From Planctomycetota bacterium (GTDB taxonomy: Bacteria; Planctomycetota; Phycisphaerae; Tepidisphaerales; Tepidisphaeraceae), in the NCBI GenBank assembly GCA_029777755.1, contig JAKORQ010000364.1, forward strand, positions 1 to 5,254: 5,254 bases of DNA. Reading direction: 5' to 3'. Of this stretch, positions 1-5,134 are shown piece by piece (positions within the stretch are counted from its first letter, which is position 1; each line of letters opens with the position of its first letter). The translations under genes were made by a program, and so were the position numbers. The notes under the pieces were generated by a model. That model was not told where the DNA came from, ran no database searches, and worked only from the letters and a program-made list of their open reading frames with translations.

Positions 1-673
1 GCGGCAGGCAGCGGAGATTGATGTACGCGCCCAGCTCATCCTGCTCGACCATCTTCGCCTCGTCGTCACCCATGATGATCGGCGACCACTTGTCGGCATC
101 GGCATGCTGCACCAGCACGGCCGCGTCGAGTGAGAGCTTGTTGTTGACCTGGTACTGCACGCGGGCGGCGTCGAAGAAAATGGTGCGCGAGCCATCCTGC
201 GGCGTGCCCTCCAGCACCAGCCAGCCGTCGTTGAGGATCACATCCTGCCGGCCGATGGTTATGACGCTGGTGGTGCCGCCGATGTTGCGGAACTGCACGT
301 TCAGGGCATCGGCGATGATGTAATCGTCGGCGAAACCGTCGCGATCCTCCGGTTCCCACCAGTAGCGACCTTCCCAGGTCCAGCGATTATTGATGGAGAT
401 ATTCTCAGCCGGCGTTATCGATCCCCAGATGCGGGCGCGATAGCGATGGTAGCTCCAGAGGTCCTGCGGGGCGTCGTTATTCAGGGTGATGGCGTTCTCG
501 TGGAACTCATGCCGCAGGCGCAGGTCTGCGCCCCAGGAGAGCCATTCGGTGTGGTTCTTGAGCTCGTCGAACCAGTTTGCCGCGGATCCGTTGGCCGGGC
601 TCTGCGCGTGAAGAGTAGATACACAGCTCAGGGCGGCCGCGACCACGGCCAGCCGCATATGGGATATTTGCAT
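1..673 (-). CDS. Alginate-export-like outer-membrane porin, N-terminal part (cut by window edge)
   Basis: No stop is reached, so 224 residues are visible and the C-terminus lies left of the window. Residues 1-23 form a signal peptide: a basic start, a hydrophobic stretch (LAVVAAAL) and a probable signal peptidase I site after LHA. The mature part is rich in aromatic, alternating strands typical of a beta-barrel (DLRLRHEF at 50-57, YHRYRARIW at 75-83, NRWTWEGRYWW at 96-106). The stretch IGRQDVILNDGWLVLEG (140-156), followed by DGSRTIFFDAARV (160-172), resembles the GRQ...GDGR...RTFDAVR signature of the alginate export domain (PF13372). The role is inferred to be diffusion of a sugar or another small anion across the outer membrane; family members need not transport alginate. 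M1 is chosen because AAGGAG lies six bases upstream; M6 has no such site. It is divergent from the peroxiredoxin gene, with its own promoter. Other porin families of similar barrel type are possible. Confidence 0.72.
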   Translation of the reverse strand, partial: MQISHMRLAVVAAALSCVSTLHAQSPANGSAANWFDELKNHTEWLSWGADLRLRHEFHENAITLNNDAPQDLWSYHRYRARIWGSITPAENISINNRWTWEGRYWWEPEDRDGFADDYIIADALNVQFRNIGGTTSVITIGRQDVILNDGWLVLEGTPQDGSRTIFFDAARVQYQVNNKLSLDAAVLVQHADADKWSPIIMGDDEAKMVEQDELGAYINLRCLP

Positions 674-679
674 GATTTG

Positions 680-685
680 CTCCTT
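680..685 (-). promoter_or_regulatory. Shine-Dalgarno site of the porin gene
   Basis: AAGGAG on the minus strand, within AAAAAGGAGC, lies six bases before the ATG at 673-671. It decides the start in favour of this ATG over the in-frame ATG five codons later. Confidence 0.75.
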
Positions 686-725
686 TTTCAGCCTCCGCAG
701 CAGACTCAACAATTGGTGGGCGTAC

Positions 726-754
726 GTTATAGGCAAGCGGACTTGCTGGTGCAA
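726..754 (-). promoter_or_regulatory. Sigma-70-like promoter for the porin gene
   Basis: On the minus strand a -35-like TTGCAC (754-749) is followed after exactly 17 bases by TATAAC (731-726), which matches the -10 consensus at five of six positions. Transcription would start near 719, giving a leader of about 45 bases that includes the AAGGAG site. The -35 box is only a partial match (TTG), so the promoter may depend on an activator or be modest in strength. Spacing, position and the fit to the downstream gene make it credible; no start has been mapped. Confidence 0.5.
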
Positions 755-766
755 ATTCGATTGCAC
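733..766. promoter_or_regulatory. Two adjacent inverted repeats over the porin promoter (candidate operator)
   Basis: GCAAG-CGGA-CTTGC (733-746) is a perfect 5-bp inverted repeat lying between the -10 and -35 boxes of the porin promoter. Three bases further, GTGCAA-ATTCGA-TTGCAC (749-766) is a perfect 6-bp inverted repeat whose left arm coincides with the -35 box. Dyads in these positions are typical of repressor sites, so a regulator bound here would block RNA polymerase. The regulator is not identifiable from the sequence, and no regulator gene lies in the window. Confidence 0.4.
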
Positions 767-789
767 GTAAATCCCTGCGGCAGCTATGT

Positions 790-842
790 TTGCGTCCACT
801 TACTTTTCTGATTTGATAATGCCATGCGAAGATGCCTATTAG
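790..842 (+). promoter_or_regulatory. Possible promoter region of the peroxiredoxin gene
   Basis: Two weak, overlapping candidates are visible. One is TTGCGT (790-795) with GATAAT (815-820), 19 bases apart. The other is TTGATA (813-818) with TATTAG (837-842), 18 bases apart. Either would give a leader of roughly 115-140 bases before the ATG at 965. The region is AT-richer than its surroundings, as expected for a promoter. No clear OxyR-type or other peroxide-responsive site could be recognised. Confidence 0.28.
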
Positions 843-964
843 TTAGTGGGGCTCGACCATGGAAGCGAACTCATGCGTTCGGGCCGTCGCCTTACCGGAT
901 GGCCGGGCGGGCCGGTCACCGCTTTTTTCGGACCCTCATTTTCGATATGGAGTCAACTTAAACT

Positions 965-1555
965 ATGGCAACGCTAGTTGGTAAGCCCTGTCCTGATTTC
1001 ACCGCCGAAGCTGTGCTGAATGGCCAGTTCCTCACCGTCAAGCGCGACGACTACAAGGGCAAGTGGCTGATCGTCTTCTTCTACCCGCTGGACTTCACCT
1101 TCGTCTGCCCGACGGAGATCCTTGCGTTCTCCGATCGCTACGAGGAGTTCAAGAAGCTCAACTGCGAGGTGTTGGGCGCCAGCGTCGACAGTAAGTTCAG
1201 CCACCTGGCGTGGACCGAGCGCCCCCGCAACCTCGGCGGCATCCAGGGTCTGCAGTTCCCGCTGCTTGCCGACCTGAACAAGACGATCTCGGCCGACTTC
1301 GGCGTCCTCACCGAGGAAGGCGTGGCCCTTCGCGGTCTGTTCCTGATCGACCCCAACGGCATCGTCCAGCACGCCACCATCAACAACCTGAGCGTCGGCC
1401 GCTCGGTCGATGAGGCTCTGCGCGTGCTCAATGCCTTCCAGTATGTCGCCGAGCACGGCGAAGTCTGCCCGGCCAACTGGAAGCCCGGCGCCGACACCAT
1501 GGTCGCCGACTGGAACAAGAGCAAGGAGTACTTCGGCAAGGCTGCCGCAAAGTAA
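965..1555 (+). CDS. Typical 2-Cys peroxiredoxin (Prx1/AhpC-TSA family)
   Basis: A cytosolic thiol peroxidase of 196 residues that reduces H2O2, organic hydroperoxides and probably peroxynitrite. The AhpC-TSA domain carries the signature FYPLDFTFVCPTE (39-51), with peroxidatic Cys48, Thr45 and Pro41; the active-site Arg is Arg123 in LRGLFLIDP. The resolving Cys168 sits in GEVCPANWKPG in the C-terminal 1-cysPrx_C segment, so the enzyme should work as an obligate dimer with intersubunit disulfides. Length and motifs are complete for the family. A C-terminal YF pair (189-190) and GGIQ (91-94 region, LGGIQG) correspond to the positions of the YF and GGLG motifs of hyperoxidation-sensitive Prxs. 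Cys9 and Cys67 are extra cysteines. The ATG is supported by the normal N-terminus; the upstream GGAG at 949-952 is 12 bases away, so the ribosome site is weak. No reductase gene is adjacent, so thioredoxin is the likely reductant. It is convergent with the TPR gene. Confidence 0.96.
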   Translation: MATLVGKPCPDFTAEAVLNGQFLTVKRDDYKGKWLIVFFYPLDFTFVCPTEILAFSDRYEEFKKLNCEVLGASVDSKFSHLAWTERPRNLGGIQGLQFPLLADLNKTISADFGVLTEEGVALRGLFLIDPNGIVQHATINNLSVGRSVDEALRVLNAFQYVAEHGEVCPANWKPGADTMVADWNKSKEYFGKAAAK

Positions 1556-1586
1556 CCCCTGGCAACGAATAGAGAACTCCACTGGT

Positions 1587-1621
1587 AGCAACCCCGCGGC
1601 CAAATCGGTCGCGGGGTTGCT
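1587..1621. terminator. Hairpin terminator between convergent genes
   Basis: AGCAACCCCGCGGCC (1587-1601) pairs with GGTCGCGGGGTTGCT (1607-1621): 15 pairs, one of them G-T, around a five-base AAATC loop. It lies 31 bases after the peroxiredoxin stop and two bases beyond the stop of the opposing TPR gene, so it can serve both. The plus-strand tail (GTTTA) is only a short T run and the minus-strand side has none, so release relies on the very stable GC stem, or Rho assists. Confidence 0.75.
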
Positions 1622-1623
1622 GT

Positions 1624-3288
1624 TTAGGGCAGGAGCATCGCCACGCCACGACTGCACAGGCAGGAACTCTTTATCTGCACGTCCGCTTTCGACCAGACCT
1701 CCTGGAAGTCGGCGGCCACCTTGTCCGCCTCATCCGACTTGCCCTGCGCCCGCAGGCTCTCCGACAGTCCAAACAGCGACCATCCATTGTTGGGCAGCCG
1801 TCTGAGATCCTCGCGATAGACCTCCTCCGCCTCGGCGAATCTGCCCGACTCCATCAGGAATGCGCCCAGGGCATGCCGCACGGGGATCATCCATGACACC
1901 GGCTCGTCATATCGGAGCGTGTCCTCCACCGCGACCGCCTGGCGCAACTGCTCGATCCCCTCATCGACCCTTCCCTCGGCCACCAGGATCTCGCCCTCCA
2001 CCATGGGATTAATCACCCTGCACACGTCGCGAATGAGGTTATTGCCAGCCAGGTAGGCATCCTCCGGGATTTTCTCGGCCGCCGTAAGGTACAGCTTCTG
2101 CTCCTCGCGTGCCTTGTCGGTTTCGCGCTTGGCCGCATATGCGATAGCTCGTGCGGCATGTCGAAACGCCCGTGTGAAGGGCATGTATTCCTTCGCGATG
2201 TCCGCCTCGGCGAGGATCTCGTCCCACATGCCAAAGCGGATCATCACTTCCAGCGGCATTGCCACCCACGCCTCGGCCAGCAGCGCGTGATCGCGGAGGA
2301 ACTCCTCAGGCATTTCATCGACCATCGCGCGGATGTGCCGCAGCGAGAGCTCCTTCTGCCCGGTCATCATGGCCGCGTACGCCAGCATGTGGCGGTTATG
2401 GGCGACGTAGACATTGAGGAAGCCCTTGGCCGGCCCAGCCACCTCGCGATAGCGGCGATCCGCCTCGACTGCTTTTTTATTGGCCTCAATCGCCTTGTGC
2501 CACTGCCCCGTCCGCACGTCTATGTGCGAGGGCATGTGCACGTTGTGCGCCAGTCCCGGCTGCAGGTCGCGCAGACGGTCGGCCGCCGGTATGGCCCGCT
2601 CGGGATTCGGCGATGCCTCCAGCGCATGAATGTAGAGGTGATTGGCCAGCGGCACGCGATCGTTGATCGCCAGCACCGCATCGAGCACGGCGATCACTTC
2701 CTCGGTACCCGGCTGCGGCTTGCCGTCAGGTGTCCACTGGTCCCATGGGCGCAGATCCATCAGTGCCTCGGCGAAGAACACACCCACGTTCACATCTTGA
2801 GGGTATTTCTTCCATACCTCGCGCATGGCATCGGCATAGGCCTGGTCGAGGGAACTGCGATCTTCCGCCGGCTCGGGCGAGTAACGCTTCTCGAGCGCCA
2901 GGATCAGGTCGCGCTCCACCGGCGAGGCGTCGGCCATCTTCTGCTTCGCATTTTGCACCTCGTTCCAGGCGCGCCGCGCGTTCTCCGGCGAGATCTGCAT
3001 GTCGTTGATATGCGGTCCCAGCGCCAGGGCGATGCCCCAGTGCGCCATAGCGCAACCGGGATCGAGGCGCAGTGCTTCCTCAAATGAGCGGATAGCGGCC
3101 CCGTGGTTGAAGCCGTGCAGGAATCTCACTGCCTGGTCGAAGTACTTCTGTGCATCGGGCGAACGCGTTGTTATCTGCATGGAGTGATCGCCCAGGCCCT
3201 CATACAAAGGCTCGGCACCGATCGCCCAGGCCGAGCACAGCAGAAGCAGCAGACCGCAAAGGACGCGGAGAAAATGCATGTTTTTCAT
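1624..3288 (-). CDS. Exported tetratricopeptide-repeat protein of unknown function, His-rich core
   Basis: 554 residues, complete. Residues 1-25 are a signal peptide (hydrophobic VLCGLLLLLCSAW, likely cleavage after AIGA), so the protein acts in the periplasm or outside. An N-terminal TPR-like pair follows at about 45-92 (QKYFDQAVRFLHGFNH, AAIRSFEEALRLDP, AHWGIALALGP), and C-terminal TPRs lie at about 467-534 (FAEAEEVYREDLRRLP and the next unit). The middle carries motifs I recall as invariant in a widespread uncharacterised family: LRPWDQWTPDGKPQPGTEEV (179-198), NHLYIHALEASPNPERA (216-232), HNVHMPSHID (248-257) and AHNRHM (296-301). The clustered histidines suggest a metal or ligand site, which is inference. 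The C-terminus bears CLC (543-545). The start at 3288 gives the best signal peptide, but no good ribosome site precedes it (only TGGAC). It is a single gene, divergent from the channel gene. TPRs imply protein binding; no enzymatic activity can be assigned. Confidence 0.88.
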   Translation of the reverse strand: MKNMHFLRVLCGLLLLLCSAWAIGAEPLYEGLGDHSMQITTRSPDAQKYFDQAVRFLHGFNHGAAIRSFEEALRLDPGCAMAHWGIALALGPHINDMQISPENARRAWNEVQNAKQKMADASPVERDLILALEKRYSPEPAEDRSSLDQAYADAMREVWKKYPQDVNVGVFFAEALMDLRPWDQWTPDGKPQPGTEEVIAVLDAVLAINDRVPLANHLYIHALEASPNPERAIPAADRLRDLQPGLAHNVHMPSHIDVRTGQWHKAIEANKKAVEADRRYREVAGPAKGFLNVYVAHNRHMLAYAAMMTGQKELSLRHIRAMVDEMPEEFLRDHALLAEAWVAMPLEVMIRFGMWDEILAEADIAKEYMPFTRAFRHAARAIAYAAKRETDKAREEQKLYLTAAEKIPEDAYLAGNNLIRDVCRVINPMVEGEILVAEGRVDEGIEQLRQAVAVEDTLRYDEPVSWMIPVRHALGAFLMESGRFAEAEEVYREDLRRLPNNGWSLFGLSESLRAQGKSDEADKVAADFQEVWSKADVQIKSSCLCSRGVAMLLP

Positions 3289-3294
3289 GTCCAG

Positions 3295-3326
3295 ATTCTA
3301 GATTTCTGCGATCAGGTCACCGTCAA
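3295..3326 (-). promoter_or_regulatory. Possible promoter of the TPR gene, close to the start codon
   Basis: On the minus strand TTGACG (3326-3321, five of six to consensus) is followed by TAGAAT (3300-3295, five of six). The spacer is 20 bases, longer than the usual 16-18, which weakens the call. TAGAAT ends six bases before the ATG at 3288, so a transcript from it would begin at or near the A of the start codon, in keeping with the absence of a ribosome site. An unrecognised promoter further upstream is equally possible. Confidence 0.3.
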
Positions 3327-3348
3327 GCGTGGTCGGCCTAACGGATGG

Positions 3349-3393
3349 GCGAAATTTCCTTCGCTTACCGATAAGATGCAGTTAACAAGCGAA
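3349..3393. promoter_or_regulatory. GCGAA/TTCGC inverted repeats in the divergent promoter region
   Basis: GCGAA (3349-3353), TTCGC (3360-3364, within TTCGCTT 3360-3366) and GCGAA (within AAGCGAA 3387-3393) form two nested dyads. One is GCGAA-N6-TTCGC, and the other is a perfect 7-bp repeat TTCGCTT-N20-AAGCGAA. They sit midway between the two divergent starts (3288 and 3470), a natural place for a shared regulator. The regulator is unknown and the half-sites are short. Confidence 0.3.
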
Positions 3394-3454
3394 CCAAACG
3401 GGCTTTGCGACGGTCTTACTGTAGAAACTGCCAACTGAGACCCTGGGGACCGAC

Positions 3455-3459
3455 GGGAG
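3455..3459 (+). promoter_or_regulatory. Shine-Dalgarno site of the channel gene
   Basis: GGGAG lies ten bases before the ATG at 3470, which favours this start over the in-frame ATGs at 3473 and 3479. No convincing -35/-10 pair for the channel gene was found between 3330 and 3454. Confidence 0.5.
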
Positions 3460-3469
3460 ATCTTTACTG

Positions 3470-4816
3470 ATGATGGATATGAGGTTGATCGGGTTGGGGC
3501 TGCTGGCCCAGGCGGAGGCGGATGCTTCGCTGCTGGAGAGGCTGAATACATGGATCATGGCGCACCCGGCGCTGGCGCCATCCGTGTGGATCGCCGGCAT
3601 CGCGCTGGTTGCGCTTGTTGCCCACCTGGTCACCCGGCGGATCGTGCTGCCTCTGCTGGGAAAAATCACCGCCCGCAGTTCAGTTCGCTGGGATGAGGTG
3701 CTGCTGGAGCATGGTGTGTTCCATCGCGCCGCATGGCTGGTACCGCTGATCATCTTCTACCAGGGACTGACGACCGTTCCTAACCTGCCCGAGGGTCTGC
3801 ATACGCTGCTGGCGCGATTGGCGCTGTGCACGATGATCCTGGCCGGCGTGCGGGCATTCGCGGGGTTGCTGGCCGCGATCAATACCATCTACTGCCGCTC
3901 CCCCATCTCCATCAGCCGCCCGATAAAAGGATACCTGCAGGCCATCAGCATCATCGCCCACATCGTCGCGGTCCTGCTAATCATCAGTCAGCTCATCGGC
4001 CAGTCGCCCTGGTACCTGCTCAGCGGTATCGGTGCGATGACGGCCATCTTCATGCTGATCTTCCGCGAGAGCCTGCTGGGGCTGGTCGCGGGGATACAGC
4101 TTACCGTCAACGACTATGTGCGGGTTAACGACTGGATCGAGATGCCGCAGTTCGGCGCTGACGGCGATGTTGTCGACATCGGACTCAATGCAGTAAAGGT
4201 GCTGAACTGGGACAAGACGGTAACCATCATCCCGGCCCACAAGTTCCTGGACAGCTCTTTCAAGAACTGGCGCTCGATGCATGAACAGGGTGGCCGGCGA
4301 ATCAAGCGCTCCATCAACATCGACATGACCACCATCCGTTTCCTCACCGAGGAGGAGGTGGACCGGCTTGGCCGATTTGCCCTGCTCAAGGACTACATCG
4401 CGCAAAAGAAGGCGGACATTGCCGAGTTCAATCGCCAGAACGCCGGCGACCCGAGCATCATTCCCCACCAGCGCCGACTCACCAACATCGGGACATTTCG
4501 CGCCTATGTGCAGGCGTACCTGCGCAGCCACCCGATGATTCACCAGAAGCTGACCTTCCTGGTACGCCAGCTCCAGCCGACGTCACAGGGCCTGCCGCTG
4601 GAGATTTACGTCTTCGTCAACGACACCCGCTGGGCGATCTACGAGGGAGTTCAGGCCGACGTCTTCGACCACCTGCTGGCCATCCTGCCGCAGTTCGACT
4701 TGCGCGTCTTCCAGGACCCCACGGGCAGCGACTTCGCAAAGCTGGGTGAAACCCCGGCGGCGAGGATCGAAGCCAAGCCCCACAAGGCCGGCACAATGGC
4801 GGCAGTGAAACAGTAG
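3470..4816 (+). CDS. ybdG: MscS-superfamily mechanosensitive channel, YbdG-type
   Basis: A 448-residue inner-membrane channel that opens on membrane tension and releases solutes during osmotic downshock. YbdG of E. coli, the miniconductance relative, is about 415 residues. Five hydrophobic segments are visible: about 39-60, 87-101, 111-137, 155-177 and 181-211. The last is the pore helix, running into the MscS signature (GIGAMTAIF then LLGLVAGIQL, 186-211). A beta domain follows, with DWIEMPQFGADGDVVDIGL (221-239) and TIIPAHKF. SFKNW and GGRRIKRSI then lead into the cytoplasmic domain, which carries RRLTNIGTFRAYVQAYLR and QLQPTSQGLPLEIYVF. These motifs run in the order expected for YbdG rather than for small MscS. 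The 31 or so residues after VFQDPTG are Ala/Lys-rich and probably disordered. It is a lone gene, divergent from the TPR gene. The family call is firm; the gating properties are inferred. Confidence 0.93.
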   Translation: MMDMRLIGLGLLAQAEADASLLERLNTWIMAHPALAPSVWIAGIALVALVAHLVTRRIVLPLLGKITARSSVRWDEVLLEHGVFHRAAWLVPLIIFYQGLTTVPNLPEGLHTLLARLALCTMILAGVRAFAGLLAAINTIYCRSPISISRPIKGYLQAISIIAHIVAVLLIISQLIGQSPWYLLSGIGAMTAIFMLIFRESLLGLVAGIQLTVNDYVRVNDWIEMPQFGADGDVVDIGLNAVKVLNWDKTVTIIPAHKFLDSSFKNWRSMHEQGGRRIKRSINIDMTTIRFLTEEEVDRLGRFALLKDYIAQKKADIAEFNRQNAGDPSIIPHQRRLTNIGTFRAYVQAYLRSHPMIHQKLTFLVRQLQPTSQGLPLEIYVFVNDTRWAIYEGVQADVFDHLLAILPQFDLRVFQDPTGSDFAKLGETPAARIEAKPHKAGTMAAVKQ

Positions 4817-4870
4817 AGCAGTGGCGATCCTCGGTGATCACGCGCATGTAGAGTCAGAAAAACCGAAGGA

Positions 4871-4891
4871 CGATGCGCTAGCATCCGTTTT
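4871..4891 (+). terminator. Weak terminator-like hairpin after the channel gene
   Basis: CGATGC (4871-4876), a GCTA loop, then GCATC-C-G (4881-4887) form a five- to six-pair stem with one bulged C, followed by TTTT (4888-4891). It lies 55 bases after the channel stop. The stem is short, so the call is tentative. Confidence 0.35.
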
Positions 4892-4892
4892 A

Positions 4893-4980
4893 ACCACGAA
4901 GAAACGAAGCGACGAAGCAGAACTCTGCAACTCCGATCAACGCAATTGGCAGGTACTTGGGTTCTTCGTTGCTTCGTGGT
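4893..4980. repeat. Long inverted repeat, CCACGAAG family
   Basis: ACCACGAAGAAACGAAG (4893-4909) is complementary to CTTCGTTGCTTCGTGGT (4964-4980) at 16 of 17 positions, across a 54-base loop. The left arm continues into a short tandem pattern CACGAAGA, AACGAAGC, GACGAAGC (4896-4919). Repeats of this type recur between genes in several environmental phyla, as I recall. In RNA it would form a large hairpin. Confidence 0.75.
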
Positions 4981-5030
4981 GAAGCATATTGCGGCCGGGG
5001 ACCTCCGCGCTCCCGGGTTTCATCTACGCC

Positions 5031-5054
5031 AAATCCGTGCCCATCTGTGGCTAA
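5031..5054 (-). repeat. Short intergenic repeat, CCACAGATG/CACGGAT type
   Basis: Read on the minus strand this begins TTAGCCACAGATGGGCACGG and continues into ATTT. I recall the pattern TTAACCACAGATGAACACGG as a common intergenic repeat in planctomycetes and other environmental bacteria. It has an internal decamer near-repeat (ATCCGTGCCC and ATCTGTGGCT on the plus strand, 7 of 10 the same). Confidence 0.45.
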
Positions 5055-5060
5055 GAAGCC

Positions 5061-5097
5061 AAAAACAAACCGGCCCGCCTTCTGGAGGCAGGCCGGT
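5061..5097 (-). terminator. Rho-independent terminator of the PEP-CTERM gene
   Basis: On the minus strand ACCGGCCTGCC (5097-5087) pairs with GGCGGGCCGGT (5079-5069): 11 pairs with one T-G, around a seven-base loop. TTGTTTTT (5068-5061) follows directly. It lies 37 bases after the stop of the PEP-CTERM gene and is a canonical intrinsic terminator in that direction. Confidence 0.88.
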
Positions 5098-5134
5098 CAT
5101 CTGCTTTTTCGCCCTTAAAGCAATCACCAATCGC

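Larger units (their letters stand above)
4890..5054. repeat. Repeat-derived element bounded by TTARCCAC inverted ends
   Basis: TTAACCAC (4890-4897) and GTGGCTAA (5047-5054) are inverted copies with one difference, enclosing 165 bases. Inside are a long inverted repeat of CCACGAAG type (4893-4980) and a CCACAGATG-type motif at the right end (5031-5054, read on the minus strand). No transposase and no obvious target duplication are seen. It may be a small non-autonomous element or two adjacent repeats of separate families. Confidence 0.45.
4817..5134. other. Intergenic region without genes
   Basis: 318 bases between the stops of the channel gene and the PEP-CTERM gene, which converge here. It holds a weak terminator-like hairpin (4871-4891), a repeat-derived element (4890-5054) and a strong minus-strand terminator (5061-5097). 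Nothing recognisable lies in 4817-4870, 4981-5030 or 5098-5134. No reading frame here looks like a gene. Confidence 0.7.

Noticed and set aside
622..673. Possible lipoprotein signal (ALSC) in the porin leader
   Set aside because: Leu is at the -2 rather than the -3 position of a lipobox, and a good signal peptidase I site (LHA) follows. A barrel protein is not expected to be a lipoprotein.
446..811. 121-codon plus-strand open frame
   Set aside because: It overlaps the porin's N-terminal coding region and then its promoter; the minus-strand frame has the signal peptide, the ribosome site and the family motifs.
894..928. ACCGG...CCGGT hairpin followed by TTTTTT in the peroxiredoxin leader, a possible attenuator
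   Set aside because: The stem is only five pairs with a 13-base loop, and the T run begins six bases after it. Too weak to call as a terminator or riboswitch.
859..984. 41-codon open frame overlapping the peroxiredoxin start, possible leader peptide
   Set aside because: It has no ribosome site of note, no recognisable content and an ordinary Arg/Gly-rich composition; chance is the simplest explanation.
974..1657. 227-codon minus-strand open frame
   Set aside because: It is antisense to the peroxiredoxin gene, whose catalytic motifs are unmistakable, and it runs through the terminator hairpin. It has no ribosome site or family signature.
2158..3087. 309-codon plus-strand open frame
   Set aside because: It lies wholly within the TPR gene on the other strand. 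Its translation is rich in His, Arg and Leu with no recognisable motif, as expected of an antisense shadow in GC-rich DNA.
3977..4543. 188-codon minus-strand open frame
   Set aside because: It is antisense to the best conserved part of the channel gene and has no signature of its own.
965..4816. A stress-response operon of peroxiredoxin, TPR protein and channel
   Set aside because: The three genes alternate in strand, with a terminator between the first two and a divergent promoter region between the last two, so they cannot be one transcript.
4890..5054. CRISPR array
   Set aside because: The repeats are inverted and few, with no regular unit and spacer spacing and no cas gene.
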